Assembly (NCBI RefSeq): GCF_030954495.1
Contig: NZ_JAVHUW010000072.1
Span: 47,582 to 111,581 of the forward strand
Length of the DNA stretch: 64,000 nucleotides
Reading direction: 5' to 3'
DNA from: Candidatus Desulfosporosinus nitrosoreducens
GTDB lineage: Bacteria > Bacillota > Desulfitobacteriia > Desulfitobacteriales > Desulfitobacteriaceae
Positions 26,943 through 36,382 of the stretch are shown one piece after another (within the stretch, counting starts at the first letter, position 1; each line of letters opens with the position of its first letter). A program made the position numbers and the translations under genes. The notes under the pieces are model-generated. The model did not search any database. It was not told the origin of the DNA and was given only the letters and a program-made list of their open reading frames with translations.

Positions 26943-28276
26943 GAGACAACCTCTCCTATTAAATCGTAACTATCCGCTTCAAGAATGCGAACCTTGATCA
27001 TATCCCCTGCCTGAAGAGGGGGGTGCCCACCTGTCTTGGCGATGTAGACTTGCCCATCAATCTCCGGAGCATCTCCTTCCGTACGACCCATCCATTGCCC
27101 ATCCGGAAGTTTCTGTTCCAGCAACACCGTAACACTTTGACCAATCCAGCGTTGTTGCCTCTGCCAGGATATATCCTGTTGCACCTGCATCATCTGATCC
27201 CTTCGCCGCTCCCGTACCTCAAGGGGAACCTGATCCTCCCGTTTGCCGGCAGGAGTATTCTCTTCCTGAGAATAAGCAAAGACTCCAAGGCGGTCAAATT
27301 GAACACGTTGAATAAACTTGACCATGGTTTCAAATTCCTGTTCTGTTTCTCCGGGAAACCCGGTGATCATGGTCGTACGCAGAGTCAAGTCCGGCATGGC
27401 CGCGCGTAATTTTCTAATTAACTCCTCAGCCTGTTCAATGGTACCCTGACGGTTCATTTCTTTAAGGATTTTATTGTCAGCGTGCTGCAGCGGGAGGTCA
27501 ATATACTTACATACTTTAGGTTCTTGCCGCATCGTTTCTATAAGTTCGTCCGTGAAACGCTCAGGATAACAATACATCAAGCGAATCCATTCGATTCCCT
27601 CAATTCGAGCAAGCTTGCGAATCAGCCGCGGCAGGAGCAATTCACCTTCCAAATCCTGTCCGAAACGTGTCGTATCCTGGGCCATGACCATAATTTCTTT
27701 AACTCCCTGAGCCGCCATCTCCTGGACTTCACGAATCACAGATTCTTCCGGACGGCTGCGGAAATGCCCGCGGACATAGGGAATAACACAATAGGTGCAG
27801 CAGTTGTCGCAACCTTCGGCAACCTTAACATAGGCTAAATAGTCGGGCGTAGATCGCTTCCTGGGCATCAGCTCATGATGCAAAAAATTCGGAGCTCCTG
27901 CTTTAATCAGATTCGTTCGTTTCTTTTCTGCCGCTTGAACAATCGCTGCAATTTCATCTATGTTTCCCGTCCCTAAGACACCATCAAGCTCGGGAATTTC
28001 TTGCATTAATTCCGACCCATAGCGTTGAGCTAAGCACCCGGTCGCAATTAGAGTATGACATTTTCCTGATTCCTTATAACCGGCCATCTCAAAAATTGTT
28101 TCTATGGACTCCTCCTTAGCAGGTTGAATAAATGTACATGTATTCACAACGATAATATCCGCCTGTTCAGGAGAATCCGTCAAAGAGTAATTTTGGGCTA
28201 AAAACCCTGCCATGACTTCACTATCGACTTGATTTTTTGGACATCCTAAAGTGACTACTGCTACTCTTCTTGTCAA
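26939..28276 (-). CDS. rimO: ribosomal protein uS12 methylthiotransferase
   Basis: A 445-aa radical SAM enzyme that adds a methylthio group to an Asp of ribosomal protein S12. It has the N-terminal UPF0004 domain (RVAVVTLGCPKNQVDSEVM with the first cluster cysteine), the radical SAM motif CDNCCTYCVIP near residue 155, and a C-terminal TRAM domain. The GCPKN and SYCVIP-like features separate RimO from MiaB. It is the first gene of the rimO-pgsA unit. Confidence 0.96.
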   Translation of the reverse strand: MTRRVAVVTLGCPKNQVDSEVMAGFLAQNYSLTDSPEQADIIVVNTCTFIQPAKEESIETIFEMAGYKESGKCHTLIATGCLAQRYGSELMQEIPELDGVLGTGNIDEIAAIVQAAEKKRTNLIKAGAPNFLHHELMPRKRSTPDYLAYVKVAEGCDNCCTYCVIPYVRGHFRSRPEESVIREVQEMAAQGVKEIMVMAQDTTRFGQDLEGELLLPRLIRKLARIEGIEWIRLMYCYPERFTDELIETMRQEPKVCKYIDLPLQHADNKILKEMNRQGTIEQAEELIRKLRAAMPDLTLRTTMITGFPGETEQEFETMVKFIQRVQFDRLGVFAYSQEENTPAGKREDQVPLEVRERRRDQMMQVQQDISWQRQQRWIGQSVTVLLEQKLPDGQWMGRTEGDAPEIDGQVYIAKTGGHPPLQAGDMIKVRILEADSYDLIGEVVS

Positions 28277-28353
28277 GGTTACACCTCAAATCACTGTTTT
28301 ACCTATCTTAGTATAAACCAACACTTCAACAAGGTCAAAATTATTCCTACAAA

Positions 28354-28374
28354 AAGGATAGCTTTCCTATCCTT
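28354..28374 (-). terminator. terminator between phoU and rimO
   Basis: 8-bp perfect stem (28354-28361 and 28367-28374) with a 5-base loop followed on the minus strand by TTTTTG. It ends the pst-phoU transcript. Confidence 0.8.
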
Positions 28375-28424
28375 AAATTCCCGAGGTTTACTTTTCCGGC
28401 GGCAAAATTGTATCACAATCGTAT

Positions 28425-28466
28425 AACAAATGGGTATTAACCTCATGCGGTTAATACCCACTTGTT
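28425..28466 (-). terminator. long hairpin overlapping the phoU stop codon
   Basis: 18-bp arms (28425-28442 and 28449-28466, 17 of 18 paired) with a 6-base loop. The phoU stop lies in the 5' arm of the RNA hairpin. With the hairpin at 28354-28374 it makes a double terminator or an RNA-stabilising 3' end. Confidence 0.75.
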
Positions 28467-29115
28467 ATTTATTAAGATCTCTGCGTTCGGCTGTGGCGAT
28501 ATAAATTACATTTTCGCCAATATTCGTAGCATGATCAGCAATTCTTTCCAGATAACGAGCAACAAAGGTCAAGTGCAGCCCTTGATCTAAAAATTCAGGC
28601 CGCCGAGTCATAATTCCCAACAAATCGCGAACTACCCGATTGTATTGATGATCAATCGCATCATCTAAATTGGCTAACTCTTGAGCGAGCCCCATGTCTT
28701 CACGTTCATAGGCATCCAAGCCTTGGCGCATCATCTCCAAGGCACCTTGAGTCATCAAGGGGATATCCACAAGGGGTTTGCAGAGAGGGCCGTCGATTCT
28801 CCGCACAACTTTTGCTATATCAATCCCCAAATCCGCCATGCGTTCCAAGTCTGTGGAGATCTTCATGGCCGAAATGATTTTTCGCAAATCCTTGGCTACA
28901 GGCTGTTGAGTAGCAATCAGCAGGACGCCTGTAGCGTCAATTTGCCTCTCATAATCGTTGACCTTCTGGTCTTCTCCTATCCAGAATTCCGCTTGTGTCC
29001 GGTCCAGAGAGATTAAGGCTTGCATGCTCCCTTGGATGATTTTCTCAACCTCTTCGGCCATATCTTTCAATAATTTGATTAACTCCTGCTGCCCCTCATT
29101 TAATGATTGCCGCAT
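28465..29115 (-). CDS. phoU: phosphate signalling protein PhoU
   Basis: A 216-aa all-helical protein with the two PhoU repeats. Repeat signatures include ERMADLGIDIAK (about 85-97) and ERIADHATNIGE near the C-terminus, each carrying the metal-binding acidic residues. PhoU links the Pst transporter to the PhoR/PhoP phosphate response and restrains uptake. The ATG at 29115 has AAGGAGGG 7 bases upstream; the longer frame to 29136 overlaps the end of pstB. It is the last gene of the pst operon. Confidence 0.96.
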   Translation of the reverse strand: MRQSLNEGQQELIKLLKDMAEEVEKIIQGSMQALISLDRTQAEFWIGEDQKVNDYERQIDATGVLLIATQQPVAKDLRKIISAMKISTDLERMADLGIDIAKVVRRIDGPLCKPLVDIPLMTQGALEMMRQGLDAYEREDMGLAQELANLDDAIDHQYNRVVRDLLGIMTRRPEFLDQGLHLTFVARYLERIADHATNIGENVIYIATAERRDLNK

Positions 29116-29132
29116 AGCTGTACCCTCCTTAA

Positions 29133-29885
29133 TCATCCAAACCGCCCTGTAATGTAATCTTCAGTACGTTTATCCGTCGGATTGGTGAAAATCTCCGAAG
29201 TCGGACCATGTTCCACGAGTTCTCCACTCAGGAAGAACGCGGTAGAGTCGGCGATTCTGGCGGCTTGTTGCATATTATGCGTCACAATGACGATAGTGTA
29301 ATCTTTTTTCAGCTGTCTTACTAATTCTTCAATATGCATCGTAGCAATAGGGTCTAACGCAGAAGCAGGTTCATCCATCAAAAGCACAGCGGGTTCCACC
29401 GCTAAAGCACGGGCAATACAGAGACGTTGTTGTTGGCCGCCCGATAAACTCATGCCCGAATAATTTAAACGATCCTTGACCTCATCCCATAACGCCGCCA
29501 TGCGCAAGCTTTTTTCGGCAATATCCTGGAGATTTTGTTTTCTTCTCAAGCCGTTAAGCTTAACACCTGCCACGACATTTTCAAAAATACTCATCGAGGG
29601 GAAAGGATTTGCCTTTTGAAAAACCATCCCTACCATTTTGCGCAAAGAAACGGGGTCCTGATCATAGATGCTTTTGCCATTTAAAATGATGTCTCCTTTT
29701 ACTTTAGAACCCGGAAGAGTCTCATGCATGCGGTTTATACAGCGAACAAAGGTTGATTTGCCGCAGCCTGACGGCCCAATGATTGCCGTAACTTGATTAG
29801 AGGTTATCTCGATATTTATACCTTTAAGAGTTCTATTTGATCCATACCACGCTTCCAGCTCGCGAACACTTAAATTTTGTTCCAT
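29133..29885 (-). CDS. pstB: phosphate ABC transporter ATP-binding protein
   Basis: A 250-aa ABC ATPase powering high-affinity phosphate import. Walker A is GPSGCGKST, the signature is LSGGQQQRL, and Walker B is VLLMDEPASALDP. The phosphate-type N-terminus (WYGSNRTLKGINIEI) and the ending TEDYITGRFG match PstB closely. It sits between pstA and phoU with short gaps. Confidence 0.97.
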   Translation of the reverse strand: MEQNLSVRELEAWYGSNRTLKGINIEITSNQVTAIIGPSGCGKSTFVRCINRMHETLPGSKVKGDIILNGKSIYDQDPVSLRKMVGMVFQKANPFPSMSIFENVVAGVKLNGLRRKQNLQDIAEKSLRMAALWDEVKDRLNYSGMSLSGGQQQRLCIARALAVEPAVLLMDEPASALDPIATMHIEELVRQLKKDYTIVIVTHNMQQAARIADSTAFFLSGELVEHGPTSEIFTNPTDKRTEDYITGRFG

Positions 29886-29904
29886 TATTAAAAGCCCCCT
29901 TATC

Positions 29905-30741
29905 CTAGTTATTCTTAGATCTGAATGCCAGGCGTGCTATCAAGTTTAAAATCAGCACCATGGCAATCAAGACTAATGACCCTGCCCAAGCTTGTTGATG
30001 CCATTCTTTGTAAGGAGATGTGGCATACTGATAGATTTGAACAGGCAAGGCAGCTATGGGCTCGTTTAAGGAATGGGCCCAATATTGATTCCCCAAGGCG
30101 GTAAACAAGAGCGGTGCAGTTTCTCCCGAGACACGGGCAACGGCCAACATCGCTCCCGTGATAATGCCTTTAGCGGCAGTTGGCAGAACAATGCGCAGGA
30201 TTGTCCTCCATTTGGGAATTCCCAAGGCGTACCCTGCTTCGCGAATGGTGTGCGGCACGAGTTTCAACATTTCCTCAGTAGAACGAATGATCAAAGGAAT
30301 CATAATAATGGCCAGAGATAACCCTCCCGCGATAGCCGAAAAATGCTTCATTTTAAGCACAAGTGTCGTGTAGATAACAATTCCAATAATAATTGAAGGA
30401 ATTCCTGTCAATACATCTGTCGTAAAGCGAACTCCGGTACTAAGCCAACTAGTTCGATCATACTCGGTGAGATAAATCGCGGCCAGAATACCTACCGGAA
30501 CACCAATAACACTGGCTATTGCTACCATAATCAGCGTGCCGACAATGGCGTTGGCCATCCCGCCCCCTGTCATACCCATCGCTTTAGGAAGGCTTGTGAG
30601 AAATTCCAGGTTCAAGGAGCCAAAGCCATTCTTTATAACATATCCCAGCACGCCAAACAAGGGAACGAGAGCAACTATGGTCGTTAATACAAAAACTCCC
30701 AGCATCAAATAATTGCGGAGTTTCCGGAGGTTATAATTCAT
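29905..30741 (-). CDS. pstA: phosphate ABC transporter permease PstA
   Basis: A 278-aa permease with six predicted membrane helices. The cytoplasmic EAA-type loop is visible around EAGYALGIPKWRTILRIVLP, which contacts PstB. The start overlaps the pstC stop by 4 bases, a sign of translational coupling. Confidence 0.96.
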   Translation of the reverse strand: MNYNLRKLRNYLMLGVFVLTTIVALVPLFGVLGYVIKNGFGSLNLEFLTSLPKAMGMTGGGMANAIVGTLIMVAIASVIGVPVGILAAIYLTEYDRTSWLSTGVRFTTDVLTGIPSIIIGIVIYTTLVLKMKHFSAIAGGLSLAIIMIPLIIRSTEEMLKLVPHTIREAGYALGIPKWRTILRIVLPTAAKGIITGAMLAVARVSGETAPLLFTALGNQYWAHSLNEPIAALPVQIYQYATSPYKEWHQQAWAGSLVLIAMVLILNLIARLAFRSKNN

Positions 30742-31682
30742 ACCAGATGACCTCCTTTGGGACCGCGAGCTACCGACCAGACCAGCAGGCGGGCTAAAAT
30801 ATTAAGAACAAGCGTAATGCCAAAGAGAATAAGCCCGATTTCCACCAGAGCACTTAAATAAAGACTGTAGGTTGCTTCCGTAAATTCATTGGCGATCACT
30901 GCCGCCATGGAATAGGCCGGAGCGAAAAGTGAAGGAAGGACATCCGGGCGATTCCCAATAACCATCGTGACTGCCATCGTCTCTCCCAAGGCGCGCCCCA
31001 AACCCAGCATAACTCCGCCAAGAATACCTGACTTCGCATAAGCGAGAACGGAAATACGGATCATTTCCCACTTGGTCGCACCTAACGCTAAAGCAGCTTC
31101 CCGCTGGGCATCCGGCACCGCAGCCATGACTTCTCTGGAAATCGCGGCAATGGTCGGGAGAATCATCACGGCGAGAATCAAACCACCCGCCAGCATACCC
31201 AAGCCTACGGGAGGACCTTGAAAAAGGGGAGAGAAGCCAAACCATTTGGCTAAACCAGGTTCCACACTTTCTCTCAGCCAGGGAGCCAGCACAAAAATTC
31301 CCCACAAACCATAGACCACGCTGGGAATCGCCGCCAGCAAATCAACTAAAAAAGCGACGATTTTGCGAATCTTGGCCGGAGCCATTTCGTTTAAAAAAAT
31401 GGCGACACCAACACCGACCGGAGCGGCAATTAACAAAGCCAAAAGTGAGGTAACCAGAGTTCCATAGATAAAAGGAAAGGCCCCAAACTCTTGTTTCACC
31501 GGGTCCCAGACACGATTGGTAATAAATGAAAAGCCAAAGGTTTGGATGCTTGGACGGGCAGACTCGAACATCTGCCAGCCAATCCAAACCATGAGTACGA
31601 GAACACCAAGGGCCATTAACAAGGTAATCAGACGCATGGCCTGATCCCCAATTGAAGCTGTGAGTTTATTTTTCTGACTCAT
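30738..31682 (-). CDS. pstC: phosphate ABC transporter permease PstC
   Basis: A 314-aa permease, partner of PstA. It has six predicted helices and the EAA-type loop REAALALGATKWEMIRISVL. The N-terminus MSQKNKLTASIGDQAMRLIT precedes the first helix, as in the family. A hairpin in the gap after pstS probably lowers its expression relative to the binding protein. Confidence 0.96.
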   Translation of the reverse strand: MSQKNKLTASIGDQAMRLITLLMALGVLVLMVWIGWQMFESARPSIQTFGFSFITNRVWDPVKQEFGAFPFIYGTLVTSLLALLIAAPVGVGVAIFLNEMAPAKIRKIVAFLVDLLAAIPSVVYGLWGIFVLAPWLRESVEPGLAKWFGFSPLFQGPPVGLGMLAGGLILAVMILPTIAAISREVMAAVPDAQREAALALGATKWEMIRISVLAYAKSGILGGVMLGLGRALGETMAVTMVIGNRPDVLPSLFAPAYSMAAVIANEFTEATYSLYLSALVEIGLILFGITLVLNILARLLVWSVARGPKGGHLV

Positions 31683-31728
31683 ACTTCAAATCCTTCCGCC
31701 TTCCTCATTTATATTTCTGTTTAACAGC

Positions 31729-31759
31729 GGAAAGAGCCCAGCCGCTGCTGAGCTTTTCC
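31729..31759 (-). terminator. stem-loop between pstS and pstC
   Basis: Imperfect hairpin (GGAAAGAGCCCAGC pairing with GCTGAGCTTTTCC, one bulge). Its place after the binding-protein gene fits the common arrangement in which partial termination or 3' protection makes PstS more abundant than the permeases. Confidence 0.6.
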
Positions 31760-31791
31760 ACCCTATGAGACATTTATTCTCTAAGCAATGT

Positions 31792-32898
31792 CTATTTCAG
31801 TAAAGGCTGACCTTGATAGGTGACGGATTTAAGCATCGCTTCTTCACGACTAACCAGGCTGTCCGGCAGCTTAGCATATTGCAGTCCTTCGGAAAGATTC
31901 TGACCGTCATGAATCTGCCAGTTCAAGAAATTAACTAAAGCGGTTCCTTTGGCTTTATCTGTTTGATCCTGATAAATCAAGCCCCAGCTAAACCCTGAGA
32001 TCGGATAAGCATCGGCACCTGAGGCGTTAACGATGGAAACGCGCATATCATCCGGAATTGTCGCAGCCGCTGCAGCCGCTGAAGCTCCTTGCAGCGAGGG
32101 AGACAACCATTTCCCGTCCTTATTCTGCATCATGGCATAAGGCAAATTATTTTGGACAGCATAAGCAAGTTCCACGTAACCAATGGAACCTGGGGTTTGT
32201 TGAATAACACCGGCGACACCGGCGCTTCCTTTACCGCCAACCCCAACAGGCCAGTTGACCGATGTTCCTTTACCCACTTTCGCAGACCAATCCGAACTCA
32301 CATTGCTCAGATAATCCGTGAAAATATAGGTCGTTCCGCTTCCATCCGAACGGTGGGCAACTGTAATTTTCAAATCCGGCAAGGTAACACCGGGATTATC
32401 GGCCACAATTCGAGGATCATTCCAATTTGTTATTTTCCCCAGGAAAATATCCGCCAGTACGCTAGGGGAAATCTTGAGATTTTTAGGCGCATTGGGGAAG
32501 CTGTAAGTAACCGCTGTTGCGCCAAGGGTCAAGGGGATGTGCAGAATCTTTCCGCCTTTGGCAGCTTTAAGCTGATCATCTGTCATCGGACCATCGGTAG
32601 CGCCAAAGTCAATGGTTTGTCCGGAAATCTGCTGGATTCCTGCGCCGCTCCCGACTCCTTGATAGTTAATGGTTACATTTGGATTATTTTTGCGATACTC
32701 TTCTATTTGTTGATTTAACAATGGATAGACAAAGGTGCTTCCCGCTCCGGTAAGCGTTACTGGCTCAGCCTTCTCTTGAGCTGATTGCGTTCCACTATTG
32801 GAACTGGAACTTGGGCTCTGGGTTCCGCACCCTACGAGAGAAAGAGCTAAGACACCTGCAAGGATACCTGTTAGAAGTTTACCTCTTTTACCAACCAT
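31792..32898 (-). CDS. pstS: phosphate ABC transporter substrate-binding lipoprotein
   Basis: A 368-aa lipoprotein with signal peptide and lipobox (LSLVGC, lipid on Cys 24). The mature part begins with a Ser/Thr/Gln-rich linker and then TLTGAGSTFVYPL, the first phosphate-binding loop of PstS. RSDGSGTTYIFTDYL carries further phosphate ligands. It binds phosphate outside the membrane and delivers it to PstCA. It is the first gene of the operon and is preceded by a Pho-box-like repeat. Confidence 0.97.
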   Translation of the reverse strand: MVGKRGKLLTGILAGVLALSLVGCGTQSPSSSSNSGTQSAQEKAEPVTLTGAGSTFVYPLLNQQIEEYRKNNPNVTINYQGVGSGAGIQQISGQTIDFGATDGPMTDDQLKAAKGGKILHIPLTLGATAVTYSFPNAPKNLKISPSVLADIFLGKITNWNDPRIVADNPGVTLPDLKITVAHRSDGSGTTYIFTDYLSNVSSDWSAKVGKGTSVNWPVGVGGKGSAGVAGVIQQTPGSIGYVELAYAVQNNLPYAMMQNKDGKWLSPSLQGASAAAAAATIPDDMRVSIVNASGADAYPISGFSWGLIYQDQTDKAKGTALVNFLNWQIHDGQNLSEGLQYAKLPDSLVSREEAMLKSVTYQGQPLLK

Positions 32899-32977
32899 TT
32901 AACATTTTCCTCCTGTCGGATAATTTCTTGTTCTGCAAGTAATGTAACATACCATGATTAAGCCTAAATTATCGTTG

Positions 32978-33014
32978 TGTAAAGTTTGTGTTAAATGGCT
33001 ATATTATGTGTAAA
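32978..33014 (-). promoter_or_regulatory. Pho-box-like repeats upstream of pstS
   Basis: On the minus strand three near copies of TTWACA lie at 33014-33009 (TTTACA), 32994-32989 (TTAACA) and 32983-32978 (TTTACA), spaced 20 and 11 bases, that is, close to one or two helical turns. This matches the direct-repeat form of the PhoP box known in Bacillus, and its place about 80-115 bases before pstS fits control by phosphate limitation. Confidence 0.65.
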
Positions 33015-33098
33015 AAATTTTAAAAAGGAATTTTAGGCCTCTTTGTCGAATCAGCAATGGAATAATAATATGGATAATAAATAATAGAGGTGGTCTGT

Positions 33099-33713
33099 GT
33101 GTGTGACCCGATGGACCCTATTGACGTCTGCGGCTGCGGGGATATAGGATACTTGACAACCCGAAAAATCCCCATTGATCTTGCTCATGGTGTGGGGTAC
33201 ATTGATAATGTGCCGGTTTATCATTGTCAGGCCACATCCTGCCAAGAGTATACTCTCCCTCCCGAAGTTTCACGCCGTTTGGAAGATATCGCCGAAGAAA
33301 TGGAAAGAACTCAGACTTTAAAAGCTACCTATACTGGAACATCTCCTCGAGAAAGCTCCTCCGGTCTCCAAAATCATCAACAAACTCTTTTAGAGGCATT
33401 TACTTTGAAATTCAGGAACCGCGTTTATGAAGATGCTCAAGTTATTTTTGTCGTCCCGGGTGAAGCAGTCTTTTTACAAAGTACTCTGGAAAACTCGGAA
33501 TTTTATGTCTTGCGCTATGAAGACGATAACTCAGGAGCTAGCGGTTTATGGTTCTCTCTTTCAAAATTTTACTATGAAGAACCAAACCTTACTTACGAGG
33601 ATTTTTTAGACTGGTCGGAAAGCGGCTATATTAAGGAAATCGGCCGTGTCGTAATTGATGACGTTGAGGATACTTTGATTGATGAATTTGGAGACTGGGC
33701 AGTAAATAGTTAG
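33099..33713 (+). CDS. hypothetical protein with N-terminal zinc-ribbon-like motif
   Basis: A 204-aa protein. The N-terminus has CGCG, then about 30 residues later VPVYHCQATSCQEYTLPPEV, which resembles the YgiT/MqsA-type zinc finger (paired Cys, then VPxxxC). The remaining part is acidic and not assigned. GTG at 33099 is chosen because AGAGG lies 8 bases before it; a GTG at 33090 overlaps that RBS. It is divergent from pstS, shares its upstream region, ends in TAG, and is followed by a strong terminator. It might be an orphan antitoxin-like regulator, but no toxin gene is adjacent. Confidence 0.75.
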   Translation: MCDPMDPIDVCGCGDIGYLTTRKIPIDLAHGVGYIDNVPVYHCQATSCQEYTLPPEVSRRLEDIAEEMERTQTLKATYTGTSPRESSSGLQNHQQTLLEAFTLKFRNRVYEDAQVIFVVPGEAVFLQSTLENSEFYVLRYEDDNSGASGLWFSLSKFYYEEPNLTYEDFLDWSESGYIKEIGRVVIDDVEDTLIDEFGDWAVNS

Positions 33714-33721
33714 CAAACAGA

Positions 33722-33752
33722 TAGGGATGGTTCGCTTTTCGAACCATCCCTA
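33722..33752 (+). terminator. terminator after the zinc-ribbon gene
   Basis: Perfect 13-bp arms (33722-33734 and 33740-33752) with a 5-base loop, just after the stop codon. It may also serve the convergent ygiQ gene. Confidence 0.9.
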
Positions 33753-33838
33753 AATAAATCGCCAAAACTATGGGGCTCCACAATAATACTGCCCAAATTT
33801 TGCACTTCATTTTTCTTTAAACAGATAATCGAGGTTCC

Positions 33839-35791
33839 TTAATTTCTTGCTTTGCTCCGCCCTTTTCGTCCCACCCTTTCCGGGGTGTTTTTATTTTTAG
33901 GTTCCGCTTGTTTACTTTTCATGCCCGATCTCCGCACAGGCCCTTTCTTGGACTTGATACCCTGCTTATCTTTATCTTTATCGGCAAGTATTTTGGCGGC
34001 AGGACGAATGAGACATTTAGGGCCGTAGCCGATTAAATCCTCCCGGTGCGCTGTCAGCAGTGCTTCCTTAACCAACTCGTAGTTTTTGGGATTTCTATAC
34101 TGGATTAAAGCCCTCTGCATGGCTTTCTCATGCAGGCTGCGCGGTACATATACTTTTTCCATAGTCTGGGGATTCAGGCCGGTATAATACATACAGGTGG
34201 AGAGTGTTCCGGGCGTGGGAATAAAATCCTGGACTTGTTCCGGATTTACACCCATATCGCGAACATATTCGGCTAATTCTATAGCTTCCTTTAAAGTACT
34301 GCCCGGATGGGAGGACATCAGATAGGGTACAAGGTATTGTTTTTTCCCAAGCCGTTCATTTTCCTCTTTAAAACGCTGCACAAACTTCTCGTAGACTTTT
34401 TTGCCGGGTTTCCCCATATAGCGCAGAACTTCGTCACTGACGTGCTCCGGGGCGACTTTTAATTGACCGGAAACATGATGCTCACAAAGTTCCCGGATAA
34501 ATTCCGACTTTGTATCCGCCAAAACAGCATCATAGCGAATACCGGAACGAACAAAAACCTTTTTGACTCTGGGTAAGCTGCGCAAACGCCGCAGCAAACT
34601 TAAATATTCCTCATGGTCATTTTCAAGTTTTTCACAAGGCTTGGGGAACAGACATTGCCGATGGGCACAGGTTCCGCTTCTCAGTTGTTTTTGGCATGAA
34701 GGGCGACGGAAATTAGCCGTAGGCCCTCCCACGTCATGAATATACCCCTTGAACCGATTATTCCAGGTCATTTGCTCAGCCTCTTGAATAATTGATTCAG
34801 GGCTGCGGCTTTGAACAATTCGTCCCTGATGAAAGGTTAAAGCACAAAAGGAACAAGCCCCGTAGCAACCGCGGGCACTGGTCAGACTGAATTCTACTTC
34901 TTCAATCGCCGGCACTCCGCCTTTTTCCTCATAAGACGGGTGATATGTGCCCATAAAAGGTAACGCATAGACAGAGTCCATCTCTGCCTGGCTTAAAGGG
35001 AGGGAGGGGGGATTTTGCAATACGGCTTTGCGGTTGTGCGCCTGCAGCATTGCTTTGCCCCGGAATGGATCTTGCTGATTATACTGAACCCAGAAGGCCT
35101 CCGCATACTTTTTCTTATCCGCCGCAACCTCTTCATAGCCGGGAAGAACTAAAGCATCCGGGCGGCCGGTCTCTATATTACAAGGCACCATAGTACCTCT
35201 GACATCCGTGATCTGCGTCATTGCTTCCCCACGCCGGAGCCGCTCCGCTATCTCAACGATGGCTTTTTCGCCCATTCCAAAAACCAGCAAATCCGCCTGG
35301 CTGTCTATGAGAATAGACCGTCGCACTTCGTTGCTCCAATAATCGTAATGAGCAAAACGTCTTAAAGAAGCCTCAATGCCGCCAATAATAACCGGCACTC
35401 CGGGCAGAGCTTCCCTCACCCTGTTGGAATAGACAATAGTCGCCCGATCGGGACGAAGCCCTGCCTCCCCGCCGGGAGAGTAAACATCCTGCCGGCGTTT
35501 CTTTTTAGCGGCGGTATAGTGGTTAACCATGGAATCGAGATTTCCCCCCGTAACCAGACAGGCCAAACGGGGTTTCCTCATTATTTTAAAAGCTTGGAGA
35601 TCCTTCCAATCAGGCTGCGCCAGAATACCTACGCGAAAATTCTGGTTCTCCAGAACACGGGCAATGACGGAAATCCCAAAACTCGGATGATCCACATAAG
35701 CATCTCCGGTGATGAGGAGAAAATCAAGCTCAGACCAACCGCGAGCTTTCATTTCTGATTGATTCATAGGCAAAAAGCTTCGTATACGCAT
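33839..35791 (-). CDS. ygiQ: YgiQ family radical SAM protein
   Basis: A 650-aa radical SAM protein. An N-terminal B12-binding-like region (DFLLITGDAYVDHPSFG) is followed by the radical SAM core with ARGCYGACSFCALTFHQGR near residue 310, and a C-terminal extension that is Lys/Arg-rich and low in complexity. The reaction of this widespread family is not firmly known. The ATG has AAAGGTGAG upstream. It is followed on the plus side by a convergent terminator. Confidence 0.93.
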   Translation of the reverse strand: MRIRSFLPMNQSEMKARGWSELDFLLITGDAYVDHPSFGISVIARVLENQNFRVGILAQPDWKDLQAFKIMRKPRLACLVTGGNLDSMVNHYTAAKKKRRQDVYSPGGEAGLRPDRATIVYSNRVREALPGVPVIIGGIEASLRRFAHYDYWSNEVRRSILIDSQADLLVFGMGEKAIVEIAERLRRGEAMTQITDVRGTMVPCNIETGRPDALVLPGYEEVAADKKKYAEAFWVQYNQQDPFRGKAMLQAHNRKAVLQNPPSLPLSQAEMDSVYALPFMGTYHPSYEEKGGVPAIEEVEFSLTSARGCYGACSFCALTFHQGRIVQSRSPESIIQEAEQMTWNNRFKGYIHDVGGPTANFRRPSCQKQLRSGTCAHRQCLFPKPCEKLENDHEEYLSLLRRLRSLPRVKKVFVRSGIRYDAVLADTKSEFIRELCEHHVSGQLKVAPEHVSDEVLRYMGKPGKKVYEKFVQRFKEENERLGKKQYLVPYLMSSHPGSTLKEAIELAEYVRDMGVNPEQVQDFIPTPGTLSTCMYYTGLNPQTMEKVYVPRSLHEKAMQRALIQYRNPKNYELVKEALLTAHREDLIGYGPKCLIRPAAKILADKDKDKQGIKSKKGPVRRSGMKSKQAEPKNKNTPERVGRKGRSKARN

Positions 35792-35853
35792 AGTCTCACC
35801 TTTCTCTACGGATGGCCAAATATCTCTGAAGCCAAGGATGGCAAGAAAAGAAA

Positions 35854-35871
35854 AGAGGGGCCAACCCCTCT
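35854..35871 (-). terminator. terminator after yajQ
   Basis: 7-bp GC stem (AGAGGGG/CCCCTCT) with a TTGG loop on the minus strand, then a T-rich tract. It overlaps the yajQ stop codon. Confidence 0.85.
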
Positions 35872-36361
35872 ATCTATAATTGATAAATTGTAAGTCGATA
35901 CCGAAGTCCTCTTTTTTCAAAAGAGTAATCGCCGCTTGTAAATCATCTTTATTTTTGCCGGATACCCTCAACTCATCCCCTTGGATAGAGCTAACCACTT
36001 TTATTTTACTGTCTTTAAGCACTTTGTTGATCTGCTTGGCCTTATCCTGCGCAATCCCCTGAACCATTTTCACTTCTTGCCGAAGGGTGTCGCCGGCGGC
36101 CGCTTGCGGCTTGCCGTATTCCAAGGCCCGCAGAGAAATCCCCCGCTTGACAAGCTTACTTTCCAGAATATCGACCACATTGCGCAATTTAAAATCATCA
36201 TCCGAAATTAAGACGATCTTTTCCTCTTCCAAAGTGATCGAGGACTTGCTGTTCTTGAAATCAAACCTCTGAGTAAGCTCTTTCTGGGCCTGCTGAACCG
36301 CATTGGATACTTCAGGCAAATTGATTTTGGAAACAATATCAAATGAAGAATCTTTAGCCAA
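35870..36361 (-). CDS. yajQ: YajQ family nucleotide-binding protein
   Basis: A 163-aa protein of the YajQ (UPF0234) family: AKDSSFDIVSKINLPEVSNA at the start, RFDFKNSKSSI, and the ending GIDLQFINYR. Some members bind cyclic di-GMP or nucleic acid. A TTG start at 36361 with GAGGAG 8 bases upstream gives the normal family N-terminus; the frame to 36379 is rejected because it runs through that RBS. It lies 21 bases after the RodZ-like gene. Confidence 0.95.
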   Translation of the reverse strand: MAKDSSFDIVSKINLPEVSNAVQQAQKELTQRFDFKNSKSSITLEEEKIVLISDDDFKLRNVVDILESKLVKRGISLRALEYGKPQAAAGDTLRQEVKMVQGIAQDKAKQINKVLKDSKIKVVSSIQGDELRVSGKNKDDLQAAITLLKKEDFGIDLQFINYR

Positions 36362-36382
36362 CCTAACGTCTCCTCTCAAAAT

